DNA from: Alphaproteobacteria bacterium
Lineage (GTDB): Bacteria; Pseudomonadota; Alphaproteobacteria; Acetobacterales; Acetobacteraceae
Length of the DNA: 64,000 nucleotides
Direction of reading: 5' to 3'
Assembly (NCBI GenBank): GCA_020850755.1
Contig: JADZEB010000037.1
Span: 1 to 64,000, forward strand
Under the pieces are notes generated by a model. The model saw nothing but the letters and a program-made list of their open reading frames with translations, made no database searches and was not told the DNA's origin. Both the position numbers and the translations under genes were made by a program. Position 1 is the stretch's first letter. Every line of letters starts with the position of its first letter. This document shows, one piece after another, positions 17,199 to 25,614 of the stretch.

Positions 17199-18257
17199 CT
17201 AGACCTCGCGCTCCAGCACCTGGTGCTTCTCCAGATAGGCGCGCACCTCGGCGCGGCTCATGCAGGGCTCGTCGTCCGAGCGGTAGGGGCGATCGACGCG
17301 CCGCCCGCCATTGGCCTTCTTCGGATCGACCATCGCCGGCACGACCGAGAAATGGGTGGGATACTCGAAGGCGCGGCGGATCTCCTCCTCGTTGAGGAGC
17401 TCCTCGAACATCTTCTCGCCGATGCGCGGCCCGACCTCGCGCACCTCGATGTCGCCCGCGCGCCAATTGTGCTGCGGGGCCAGCATCTCGATCATCACCT
17501 CGGCCAGGTCGCGGATGCGCATCACCGGCATCTTGGTCACGAACACCTCGCCGCTTTTCGCGGTCTCGACGCCGAACAGCACCAGCCGCGCCGCTTCCTC
17601 CAGGCTCATCATGAAGCGGGTCATCTGCGCCGAGGTGAGGGTGAGCGGCCCGCCGGCGGCGATCTGGCGCTTGAACAGGGGCACCACCGAGCCGCGGCTG
17701 CCGATGATGTTGCCGAAGCGGACGGAAGCGAATTCGCTGCCGCTCGCCCCGTCATGGACGGCGGCGGCCGAAAGCAGCCGCTCGCACATCAGCTTCGAGG
17801 TGCCCATCACCGAGGTCGGGTTCACCGCCTTGTCCGAGGAGGTGAACACCGTGCGCTTCACGCCGGCGGCGATCGCCGCCTCGATCACGTTCTGGGTGCC
17901 GATGATGTTGGTGTTCACCGCCGAGCGCGGGCTGCGCTCGCACACCCCGACATGCTTGAGCGCGGCGGTGTGAAGGATGATGTCGATGCCGCGGCAGCGG
18001 AAGGCGAGCGCCTTGTCGTCGGTGATGTCGCAGTGATAGACGCTGAAGCGGTCCTCGGCGGCGTGGCGCTCCTTGAGGAAGAACAGCTCGCTCTCGTCAT
18101 TGTCGAGCCCGACGATGCGCGCCACCGGCGTTTCCAGGAGCTGGCGCAGAAGCTCGCCGCCCACCGTGCCGCAGACGCCGGTGATGAGCACGCTGCGGTC
18201 GCGCCAGAAATCCGCCGAGGGGCCGGCGATCGCGCCGGCGCTGTAGGCGGCGTTCAT
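17199..18257 (-). CDS. Soluble CapD/FlaA1-like NDP-sugar dehydratase
   Basis: This 352-residue extended SDR lacks membrane segments. The NAD-binding motif is VLITGVCGTVGGELL near residue 22. The active-site segment is TSSDKAVNPTSVMGTSK, with the Met-x-x-x-Lys variant also seen in the membrane dehydratase of the same operon. VRFGNIIGSRGSVVPLF is typical of the CapD/PseB group. It probably produces a second 4-keto-6-deoxy-HexNAc (UDP-GlcNAc 4,6-dehydratase, inverting or retaining unknown). The start ATG at 18255-18257 begins MNAAYSAG. It is the second gene of the leftward arm. Confidence 0.88.
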   Translation of the reverse strand: MNAAYSAGAIAGPSADFWRDRSVLITGVCGTVGGELLRQLLETPVARIVGLDNDESELFFLKERHAAEDRFSVYHCDITDDKALAFRCRGIDIILHTAALKHVGVCERSPRSAVNTNIIGTQNVIEAAIAAGVKRTVFTSSDKAVNPTSVMGTSKLMCERLLSAAAVHDGASGSEFASVRFGNIIGSRGSVVPLFKRQIAAGGPLTLTSAQMTRFMMSLEEAARLVLFGVETAKSGEVFVTKMPVMRIRDLAEVMIEMLAPQHNWRAGDIEVREVGPRIGEKMFEELLNEEEIRRAFEYPTHFSVVPAMVDPKKANGGRRVDRPYRSDDEPCMSRAEVRAYLEKHQVLEREV

Positions 18258-18370
18258 GGGCGCATCCTGTCGGTCTGTCGCTGCATCCCTGTGCCTTCGT
18301 TCCTGCAGGCCCGATGCGCGCGACCCGGCGCCGCGCCTGTGTTGGTCCTGCTCATGCTTGCCCCCGCCCG

Positions 18371-19366
18371 CTAGCCCGTGGCCCGGCGCGGATCGGCCAG
18401 GAACCAGTCTAGGGTGCGGCAGAGCCCTTCGGGAAGCGGGGTCTCGGCCCGCCAGCCCAGCCGCTCCGCCGCCTTGCTGGTGTCGGAATAGTTGCGCGCG
18501 ACATCGCCCGCCCGCCGCTCGCCATGGCGCATGGCCGGGCGCGGGCGCCCGGCCGCCTCGAAGGCGCCGGCGAGCGTGTCGGCCAGCTCGTTGATGGTGG
18601 TCTCGCGCGCCGAGGCGATCTGGAACACCTCGCCCCCGAGCGGGGCGGCGGTGCCGGCGGCGATCACCGCGCGCACCAGGTCGCCGATGAACACGAAATC
18701 GCGCGTCTGCCCGCCATCGCCGTGGATCTCCCAGGGCTGGCCGGCCAGCGCCTGGCGGATGAACAGCGCCACGACGCTGCCCTTGTGGCCCGAGCGCGGG
18801 CCATAGACATTGCCGAAGCGCAACACCGCCGAGGACAGGCCATAGGCGTGGTGGTAGGCGAGGCAATAGGCCTCGGCGGCGAGCTTGGCCGCGCCATAGG
18901 GCGAGACCGGATTGGGGGCGCGGCCCTCATGCGCCGGGGGCTCGACCGCGCCGAGCGCGGCGTTCGAGGAGGCGAGCACGAAGCGGCCGCAGCCGGCGGC
19001 GCGCGCGGCTTCCAGCATGCCGAGCGTGCCGGCAACGTTCACGTCCATGTCGGCGCGCGGATTGGCGATCGACTGCATCACCCCGGCATTGGCGGCCAGG
19101 TGCACCACCACCGCGGCGCCGCGGCAGGCGGCGGCGGCGGCATCGGCGTCGCGGATGTCGCCCACCATCAGCTCGACGGCGCCGCGGGTCCAGCCCGCCG
19201 CCGCGCCCTGGGCCTCGATCCGACGCAGCGGGGCGATGTCGGCCAACGCCTCGGGCTTGCCCACGGACAGGTTGTCGAGGACGCGCACGGCATGGCCTTC
19301 CGCGACCAGCCGTTCGGCCAGGGCGCTCCCGATGAACCCGCAACCGCCGGTCAGCAGCCACTGCAT
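18371..19366 (-). CDS. NAD-dependent epimerase/dehydratase, GalE-like
   Basis: This 331-residue extended SDR begins MQWLLTGGCGFIGSALAERL. Catalytic residues are SSN with an upstream Ser and the pair Tyr-x-x-x-Lys in PVSPYGAAKLAAE. The substrate side carries RFGNVYGPRSG and GDGGQTRDFVFIGD, typical of UDP-glucose/UDP-GlcNAc 4-epimerases and related sugar epimerases. The start at 19364-19366 is chosen because the 53 residues upstream are Arg-rich and not conserved. This is the first gene of the leftward arm of the glycan locus. Confidence 0.88.
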   Translation of the reverse strand: MQWLLTGGCGFIGSALAERLVAEGHAVRVLDNLSVGKPEALADIAPLRRIEAQGAAAGWTRGAVELMVGDIRDADAAAAACRGAAVVVHLAANAGVMQSIANPRADMDVNVAGTLGMLEAARAAGCGRFVLASSNAALGAVEPPAHEGRAPNPVSPYGAAKLAAEAYCLAYHHAYGLSSAVLRFGNVYGPRSGHKGSVVALFIRQALAGQPWEIHGDGGQTRDFVFIGDLVRAVIAAGTAAPLGGEVFQIASARETTINELADTLAGAFEAAGRPRPAMRHGERRAGDVARNYSDTSKAAERLGWRAETPLPEGLCRTLDWFLADPRRATG

Positions 19367-19551
19367 GCTATAGCATTCCAGTCTGAGGGACGCAGAACGC
19401 CCTTCTCCGTCCCGGCGCGGACGCCGGCGGCCAAGCGAGTTGGGCCTTGTAGCGCCGCGGGAGCCTCGGATCAAGGCGCCAAGTCCTTTCCGTGGCTGTG
19501 GATAGCTGCCGCCTGATGCGACCATGTGCCCTGGCGGGACGATCGTCCAAT

Positions 19552-19581
19552 AATGCGAGATGGCCTGGTGCCTATTGTCAA
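19552..19581 (-). promoter_or_regulatory. Possible leftward promoter of the glycan locus
   Basis: On the minus strand, TTGACA (19576-19581) is followed after 18 bp by CGCATT (19552-19557). It would drive the epimerase-dehydratase-sqdB-dehydratase-transferase arm with a leader of about 180 nt. The divergent gap 19367-19872 is otherwise GC-rich. It has an imperfect hairpin at about 19645-19682, no JUMPstart/ops element that I can see, and no convincing -10 for the rightward arm. Confidence 0.35.
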
Positions 19582-19872
19582 AAAAGAGTGTTCAGATTCC
19601 GTAAGCTCGCCATGCGGGTGGCAGGCCAGGATGGCTCGCCCCATGCTCCTCCCGGCCGGCTTGCACCGCCGGGGAGGCGTGATTATGGTGCGCCCCCGCC
19701 AGGCTGCGGCGGCAGGCCAGTGAGGCCGAGTCGGCACGGTTCCGCCGATGGCTGCCCAGGATGCCGAGCCGGTCAATGATTTGGCCACCCGGATCGCTGA
19801 TCCTCGGACCGGTCCCCTTATCGCCGCGTCGGCGCCCACGCGCTGCCCGGCCTGCCAAGAGCGCCGCGCCGC

Positions 19873-21285
19873 ATGCCGAAGCCCCGCCCCGCCAAGCCCA
19901 TCGCTGCCGCCAAGGCCCGGAGCCCGCGCCCGCGCCCCGGGCCGGCGCGGGGCAAGTCCCTGGCCCAGGCGCTGGCCGCGCGCATCGACGCGCGCAAGGC
20001 CCGCGTCGGCATCGTCGGCATGGGCTATGTCGGGCTGCCGCTGGCGCTGGCCTTCGCCGCCAAGGGCTTCGCCGTTACCGGCTTCGACCTCGACCCGGCC
20101 AAGGTGGCGCGGCTGAACGCGGGCGAGAGCTATATCCGCCACATCCCCGCCGCCGCCATCGCCAAGGCGCGGCAGGCGGGCCTGCTGTCGGCCTCCGGCG
20201 ATCCGCGCTCGCTGCGCAAGGCCGATGCGATCCTGATCTGCGTGCCGACGCCGCTGACGCGCCATCGCGAGCCGGACCTCTCCTATATCGAGAACACGGC
20301 CGGCATGCTGGCGCGCGTGCTGCGCAAGGGCCAGCTCATCGTGCTCGAAAGCACCACCTATCCCGGCACCACCGACGAGGTGCTGGCGCCGATCCTGGCG
20401 CAGAGCGGGATGGTGCCCGGCAAGGATTTCTTCCTCGCCTTCAGCCCCGAGCGCGAGGACCCCGGCAACCCCGACCACGGCACGACGACCATCCCGAAGG
20501 TGGTGGGCGGCGACGGGGAGGAGGCATCGCGGCTCGCCAACCTGCTCTATGGCCAGGTGGTGGCGCGCACCGTGCCGGTCTCCTCCACCCGCACTGCCGA
20601 GGCGGTGAAGCTCACCGAGAACATCTTCCGCGCCGTCAACATCGCGCTCGTCAACGAGCTCAAGCTCGTCTATGCGCGCATGGGCATCGACATCTGGGAG
20701 GTGATCGAGGCGGCGAAGACCAAGCCCTTCGGCTACATGGCCTTCTATCCGGGGCCGGGCCTGGGCGGGCACTGCATCCCGATCGATCCCTTCTACCTCA
20801 CCTGGAAGGCGCGCGAATACGAGGTCGCCACCCGCTTCATCGAGCTCGCCGGCGAGATCAACACGGCGATGCCGCGCCATGTGGTGGCCGCACTGGCCGA
20901 GGCGCTGGACACGCGCGCGCGCAAGGGCCTGCGCGGGGCGCGCATCCTCATGCTCGGCGTGGCCTACAAGAAGAATGTCGATGACATGCGCGAGAGCCCC
21001 TCGCTCAAGCTGATGGAACTGCTGGAGGAGCGGGGCGCCAGGGTGGACTATCACGACCCCTTCATCCCGGTGATCCCGCGCACGCGCGAGCATCCCGAAT
21101 TCGCCGGCCGCCGCTCGATCCGCTGGAGCGCGCGCGCGATCGCCGCCTACGACGCGGTGCTGATCGCCACCGACCACAGCGCGGTCGACTATGCCGGGCT
21201 GGTGCGCGCGGCCAGGCTGGTGATCGACACCCGCAACGCCACCAGGGCCGTGCCCGACCGGCGCGGCGTCGTGGTGAAGGCATGA
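19873..21285 (+). CDS. wbpA: UDP-N-acetylglucosamine 6-dehydrogenase (WbpA type)
   Basis: This 470-residue nucleotide-sugar dehydrogenase oxidises C6 of UDP-GlcNAc to the uronic acid using two NAD+. The N-terminal Rossmann domain starts VGIVGMGYVGLPLALAFA at about residue 45. The catalytic cysteine is C301 in GPGLGGHCIPIDPFY. The UDP-binding C-terminal domain has GVAYKKNVDDMRESPSLK. The sequence fits the WbpA/WecC branch (UDP-HexNAc) better than UDP-glucose dehydrogenase. The first roughly 43 residues are a basic Pro/Arg/Ala extension. It opens a rightward operon carrying the rest of the ManNAc3NAcA pathway. Confidence 0.93.
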   Translation: MPKPRPAKPIAAAKARSPRPRPGPARGKSLAQALAARIDARKARVGIVGMGYVGLPLALAFAAKGFAVTGFDLDPAKVARLNAGESYIRHIPAAAIAKARQAGLLSASGDPRSLRKADAILICVPTPLTRHREPDLSYIENTAGMLARVLRKGQLIVLESTTYPGTTDEVLAPILAQSGMVPGKDFFLAFSPEREDPGNPDHGTTTIPKVVGGDGEEASRLANLLYGQVVARTVPVSSTRTAEAVKLTENIFRAVNIALVNELKLVYARMGIDIWEVIEAAKTKPFGYMAFYPGPGLGGHCIPIDPFYLTWKAREYEVATRFIELAGEINTAMPRHVVAALAEALDTRARKGLRGARILMLGVAYKKNVDDMRESPSLKLMELLEERGARVDYHDPFIPVIPRTREHPEFAGRRSIRWSARAIAAYDAVLIATDHSAVDYAGLVRAARLVIDTRNATRAVPDRRGVVVKA

Positions 21286-21342
21286 GCGGCGGCGCCCCGG
21301 CGCCGTCCCGCCCGGCGCGGGGCTGAGGCGGGTCCCCGCGCC

Positions 21343-22419
21343 ATGCCCGGCCCCTTGCGCATCCTCAGCGTCGTCGGCGCGCGGCCGCAATTCATCAAGG
21401 CCGCGCCGGTCTCGCGCGCCATCGCCGCCAAAGCCGGCCTGGCCGAGATCATGGTCCATACCGGCCAGCACCATGATGCCGGCATGTCGGACGTGTTCTT
21501 CGCCGAACTGGGTATTCCGGCACCCGCGCACCATCTCGGCATCCATGGGGGCAGCCATGGCGAGATGACCGGGCGGATGCTGGCCGCGCTGGAAGCGGTG
21601 ATGCTGGCCGAGCGGCCCGGCCGCGTGCTGGTCTATGGCGACACCAACTCGACGCTGGCGGGTGCCCTGGCCGCGGCCAAGCTTGCGATCCCGATCGCCC
21701 ATGTCGAGGCCGGGCTGCGCAGCTTCAACCGCCGCATGCCCGAGGAGATCAACCGCGTCCTGACCGACCATCTGTCGGACCTCTTGTTCGTGCCGACGCA
21801 GGCGGCGATCGCCAACCTCGCGCGCGAGGGCATCACGCAGGGCGTCCATCATGTCGGCGACGTGATGTATGACGCGACGCTTGCCGCCGGGGCGCGCGCG
21901 GCCGGGGCAAGCGGCATCCTCGCCCGCCTCGGCCTTGCCGCGCACGGCTTCTTCCTCGCCACCATCCACCGCGCCGAGAACACCGATGATCGCGCCGCGC
22001 TCGCCGCCGTGCTCGACTGGCTCAAGGCGCGCGCGGCCGAGGCGCCGGTGGTGCTGCCGCTGCATCCGCGCACGGAGAAGATGGCGCGCGCGCACGGGCT
22101 GTCGCTCGATCCGCTGCGCGTCATCGCGCCCGTGGGTTATCTCGACATGGCGCGCCTTCTTTCCGCCTGCCGGATGGTGTTCACCGATTCGGGCGGCGTG
22201 CAGAAGGAGGCCTATTTCCACCGCAAGCCCTGCGTCACGCTGCGCGGCGAGACCGAATGGGTGGAAACCGTCGCCGCCGGCTGGAACCGGCTCTGGCGCG
22301 GCCCCGATTTCGTCGCGCCCCGGCGCGAGATTCCCGATTACGGCATGGGCGATGCCGCCGCCCGGATCGCCCGGCTGATGGCCGCTTGCGGCCGGAACGG
22401 CGCCGCGCGCCCGCCGTAA
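21343..22419 (+). CDS. wecB: UDP-HexNAc 2-epimerase, non-hydrolysing (WecB/WbpI)
   Basis: This 358-residue GT-B-fold epimerase has the family motifs VVGARPQFIKAAPV, HTGQHHDAGMSD, VYGDTNSTLAG, HVEAGLRSFNRRMPEE, DHLSD and TDSGGVQKEAYFH. In this context it is expected to act as WbpI, inverting C2 of UDP-2,3-diacetamido-glucuronic acid to the manno form, rather than as WecB on UDP-GlcNAc. Sequence cannot separate the two roles. It follows the 6-dehydrogenase gene by 57 bp in the same operon. Confidence 0.93.
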   Translation: MPGPLRILSVVGARPQFIKAAPVSRAIAAKAGLAEIMVHTGQHHDAGMSDVFFAELGIPAPAHHLGIHGGSHGEMTGRMLAALEAVMLAERPGRVLVYGDTNSTLAGALAAAKLAIPIAHVEAGLRSFNRRMPEEINRVLTDHLSDLLFVPTQAAIANLAREGITQGVHHVGDVMYDATLAAGARAAGASGILARLGLAAHGFFLATIHRAENTDDRAALAAVLDWLKARAAEAPVVLPLHPRTEKMARAHGLSLDPLRVIAPVGYLDMARLLSACRMVFTDSGGVQKEAYFHRKPCVTLRGETEWVETVAAGWNRLWRGPDFVAPRREIPDYGMGDAAARIARLMAACGRNGAARPP

Positions 22420-22568
22420 CCATCCGAAACCCGAATTGACCGCGCCGGGCGCCGTTCCGCCCCGCCGCGCTCTTGCCCGCCTCCGGGCGGTTTTGCATCT
22501 TCCCGCGCGCCGGAGCTCCGTTGCGGAGTCGCCCCGGCGCCCAACGCCGCAAGCCCGACGACCCCTGC

Positions 22569-24236
22569 ATGACCAAAGAAGCCGCCCCCGCTTCCCTCGC
22601 CGCCGCTTCCCCCGCCGCCGCACCGGCTCCCGCCATCGGCGTGGTGGGCTGCGGCTATTGGGGCCGCAACCTGGTGCGCAACTTCGCCCAGCTCGGCGCG
22701 CTCGCCGCGATCACGGACGCGCATGGCCCGACCGCGCAGCAATTTGCCGCGCAATACTCGGTGCCGGCGCGCGATTGGGGCGCGCTGCTGGCCGACCCCG
22801 CCATCACGGGCGTGGCGATCGCCGCGCCGGCCGCGCAGCATGGCGCGCTGGTGCGCGAGGCGCTCGCCGCCGGCAAGGACGTGTTCGTGGAGAAGCCGCT
22901 GGCGCTCGACCTGGCCGAGGCCGAGGCGCTCTGCCGCCAGGCCGAAAGCGCGGGCCGGGTGCTGATGGTCGGGCATCTGCTGCAATACCACCCGGCCTTC
23001 CTCAGGCTGCGCGAGCTGGTGTCCTCGGGCGCGCTCGGGCGGTTGCAGTATGTCTATTCCAACCGCCTCAATCTCGGGAAGATCAGGACCGAGGAGAACA
23101 TCCTCTGGTCCTTCGCGCCGCACGACATCTCGATGATCCTGGCGCTGGTGGGCGCCGCACCCGAGCATGTCGCGGCCGAGGGCGCGGCCTATCTCCATCC
23201 GCGCATCGCCGATGTGTCGACCACGCATATGCGCTTCGCCAACGGCGTGCGCGCGCATGTGTTCGTCTCCTGGCTGCATCCGTTCAAGGAGCAGAAGCTG
23301 GTGGTGGTGGGCGAGCAGGGCATGGCCGTGTTCGAGGACGGCCAGCCATGGGAGCGCAAGCTCCTGCTCTATCGCCACCGCATCGAGTGGCGCGCCGGCT
23401 CGCCCGAGCCCGCGCGCGCCGAGGGCGAGCCGGTGGTGCTGGCCGCCGAGGAGCCGCTGCGCGCCGAATGCGCCCATTTCCTCGACTGCATCGCCACGCG
23501 CGCCCGCCCGCGCACCGACGGGCGCGAGGGGCTGGCCGTGCTGCGCGTGCTCGATGCGGCGCAGCGCTCGCTCGAAGCGCTGGTGCCGAACGGCGCGGGA
23601 GCGCCCGCGCCCGCCGCCGTCGCCGACGTACCTGCGCCCGCGCCCGAGGCGGCCGCCAACCCCGGCATCGACCCCAAGGCCTTCGTGCACGAAAGCGCCT
23701 ATGTCGATCAGCCGAGCCGGATCGGGGCGGGCACGCGCATCTGGCATTTCAGCCATGTGCTGGCGAACACCAGTATCGGGCGCGACTGCTCGATCGGGCA
23801 GAATGTCGTGCTCGGCCCCGACGTGACCGTGGGCGATGGCTGCAAGATCCAGAACAACGTCTCGCTCTACAAGGGCGTGACGCTGGAGGATGGCGTGTTC
23901 TGCGGCCCCTCCTGCGTCTTCACCAACGTCGTCAATCCGCGCGCCGGCATCCGCCGCATGGACGAGGTCCGCGAGACGCTGGTGCGCCGCGGCGCCACCA
24001 TCGGGGCGAATGCCACCATCGTCTGCGGCCACAGCCTGGGCGAATACTGCTTCATCGCCGCCGGCGCCGTGGTGACGAAGGACGTGCCGGCCTTCGCGCT
24101 GATGGCGGGCGTGCCCGCCCGCCGCATCGGCTGGATGAGCCGCGCCGGCCACCGCCTCGGCCCCGACCTCGTCTGCCCGCAGACCGGCGCGCGCTATCGC
24201 CAGACCGCCCCCGACCGCCTCGAGGAGATTGCCTGA
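22569..24236 (+). CDS. WbpB-WbpD fusion: UDP-GlcNAcA 3-dehydrogenase / N-acetyltransferase
   Basis: This 555-residue bifunctional protein has two domains. Residues 1-343 form a Gfo/Idh/MocA oxidoreductase with the NAD motif [12 protein letters not shown] and the catalytic-type [10 protein letters not shown] near 106-114 (WbpB role, oxidising C3 of UDP-GlcNAcA). An Ala/Pro linker (about 344-362) joins it to a left-handed beta-helix acyltransferase (363-555). That part has hexapeptide repeats, the segment [10 protein letters not shown] and the C-terminal [11 protein letters not shown] of WbpD (3-N-acetylation). The two activities are separate genes in Pseudomonas. The start ATG 22569 is chosen over an upstream in-frame start because the 32 extra residues are non-conserved. 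WbpE follows 2 bp later. Confidence 0.93.
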   Translation: MTKEAAPASLAAASPAAAPAPAIGVVGCGYWGRNLVRNFAQLGALAAITDAHGPTAQQFAAQYSVPARDWGALLADPAITGVAIAAPAAQHGALVREALAAGKDVFVEKPLALDLAEAEALCRQAESAGRVLMVGHLLQYHPAFLRLRELVSSGALGRLQYVYSNRLNLGKIRTEENILWSFAPHDISMILALVGAAPEHVAAEGAAYLHPRIADVSTTHMRFANGVRAHVFVSWLHPFKEQKLVVVGEQGMAVFEDGQPWERKLLLYRHRIEWRAGSPEPARAEGEPVVLAAEEPLRAECAHFLDCIATRARPRTDGREGLAVLRVLDAAQRSLEALVPNGAGAPAPAAVADVPAPAPEAAANPGIDPKAFVHESAYVDQPSRIGAGTRIWHFSHVLANTSIGRDCSIGQNVVLGPDVTVGDGCKIQNNVSLYKGVTLEDGVFCGPSCVFTNVVNPRAGIRRMDEVRETLVRRGATIGANATIVCGHSLGEYCFIAAGAVVTKDVPAFALMAGVPARRIGWMSRAGHRLGPDLVCPQTGARYRQTAPDRLEEIA

Positions 24237-24238
24237 CC

Positions 24239-25384
24239 ATGACCAGCCAGCCCGCGCCGATCCCGTTCATCGACCTCAAGGCGCAGCGCCGGCGCATGGG
24301 CGCGGCGGTGGACGAGGCGATCCTGCGCGTGGTCAACCACGGTGCCTACATCATGGGCCCCGAGGTGGCGGAGCTGGAACGCCAGTTGGCCGCCTTCTGC
24401 GGGGCGAAGCACTGCCTCTCCTGCGCCAACGGCACCGATGCGCTGGCGCTGGTGCTGATGGCGCAAGGGGTGGGGCCGGGCGATGCCGTGTTCGTGCCGG
24501 CCTTCACCTTCGTCGCCACCGCCGAGGTGGTGGCCTGGGTCGGCGCCACCGCCGTGTTCGTCGATGTCGAGCCGGCGAGCTTCAACATCGACCCGGCCAG
24601 CCTGGAGGCGGCGATCATCTGGGCGGCGCAGAACGGGCTGCGCCCGCGCATGGTGATGCCGGTCGATCTGTTCGGCCAGCCGGCCGACTACCGGCGCGTG
24701 CTGCCGGTGGCGCAGAAGCACAAGCTGTTCGTGCTGTGCGATGCCGCGCAAAGCTTCGGCGCGAGACTCGGCAACAAGGCGGTCGGCACTTTCGGCGATG
24801 CCACCTCGACCAGCTTCTTCCCGGCCAAGCCCTTGGGCTGCTACGGCGATGGCGGGGCGGTGTTCACCGACAGCGACGCCATGATCGAGGTGATGCGCTC
24901 CTTGCGCGTGCACGGCCAGAACAAGGACGACAAGTACGACAATGTCCGCGTCGGCATGAATGGCCGGCTGGACACGATGCAGGCCGCGGTGCTGATCGAG
25001 AAGCTGAAGATCTTCCCCGAGGAGATCGAGGCGCGCAACCGCATCGCCCTGCGCTACAACGCCGCCCTCGGCGATGTCGCGATCGTGCCGACGCTGATGC
25101 CGGACGCCACCTCGGTCTGGGCGCAGTATTGCATCCGCGTGCGCAACCGCGACGCGCTCGCCGCCGCCTGCAAGGCCGCCGGCATTCCGACCGCGATCTA
25201 CTATCCGATCCCGCTCAACCGCCAGTCGGCCTACAAGCATTTCCCCTCGGCGCCGGGTGGCGTGCCGGTGTCGGACCGGCTGGCGGGCGAGGTGATCGCG
25301 CTGCCGATGCACCCCTATCTGGACGCGGCGACGCAGGACCGCATCATCGCCACCGTGCGCGCGGCGATGGGCGGCAAGGGCTGA
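24239..25384 (+). CDS. wbpE: PLP-dependent 3-aminotransferase (WbpE type)
   Basis: This 381-residue sugar aminotransferase is of the DegT/DnrJ/EryC1/StrS family. PLP-binding segments are CANGTDALAL, FTFVATAEVV, CDAAQSFGA and the Schiff-base lysine in SFFPAKPLGCYGDGGA. C-terminal motifs include VRVGMNGRLDTMQAA. It is predicted to aminate the 3-keto group produced by the WbpB domain, using glutamate, to give UDP-GlcNAc3NA. The start is 2 bp after the stop of the fused WbpB-WbpD gene, so translation is tightly coupled. Confidence 0.94.
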   Translation: MTSQPAPIPFIDLKAQRRRMGAAVDEAILRVVNHGAYIMGPEVAELERQLAAFCGAKHCLSCANGTDALALVLMAQGVGPGDAVFVPAFTFVATAEVVAWVGATAVFVDVEPASFNIDPASLEAAIIWAAQNGLRPRMVMPVDLFGQPADYRRVLPVAQKHKLFVLCDAAQSFGARLGNKAVGTFGDATSTSFFPAKPLGCYGDGGAVFTDSDAMIEVMRSLRVHGQNKDDKYDNVRVGMNGRLDTMQAAVLIEKLKIFPEEIEARNRIALRYNAALGDVAIVPTLMPDATSVWAQYCIRVRNRDALAAACKAAGIPTAIYYPIPLNRQSAYKHFPSAPGGVPVSDRLAGEVIALPMHPYLDAATQDRIIATVRAAMGGKG

Positions 25385-25614
25385 GCGGCGGGCGGCTGAG
25401 CGACGGGCAGCTGGGCGGCGCGCGCGAAGGGTGCCGCGCATCGGCCGTTAACCGCTTGTCCGCTGCAAGCGGGGCAAGCTCCGGGGCGCGATGGCGCGTT
25501 TCGCTGCCGCCGGGTGCGATCCGGCCTTCCGCTCGGCCCTCGCCCCCGGCAAGATGGCGCCGCGGCTTTCCCCAGGCCCAGGCATCGGGCCCTCTCAGGT
25601 GCGCCTAGTCCGGC

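Noticed and set aside
19471-22623. A 1050-codon minus-strand frame opposite wbpA and wecB
   Set aside because: It is antisense to two genes with intact catalytic motifs and shows no family similarity.
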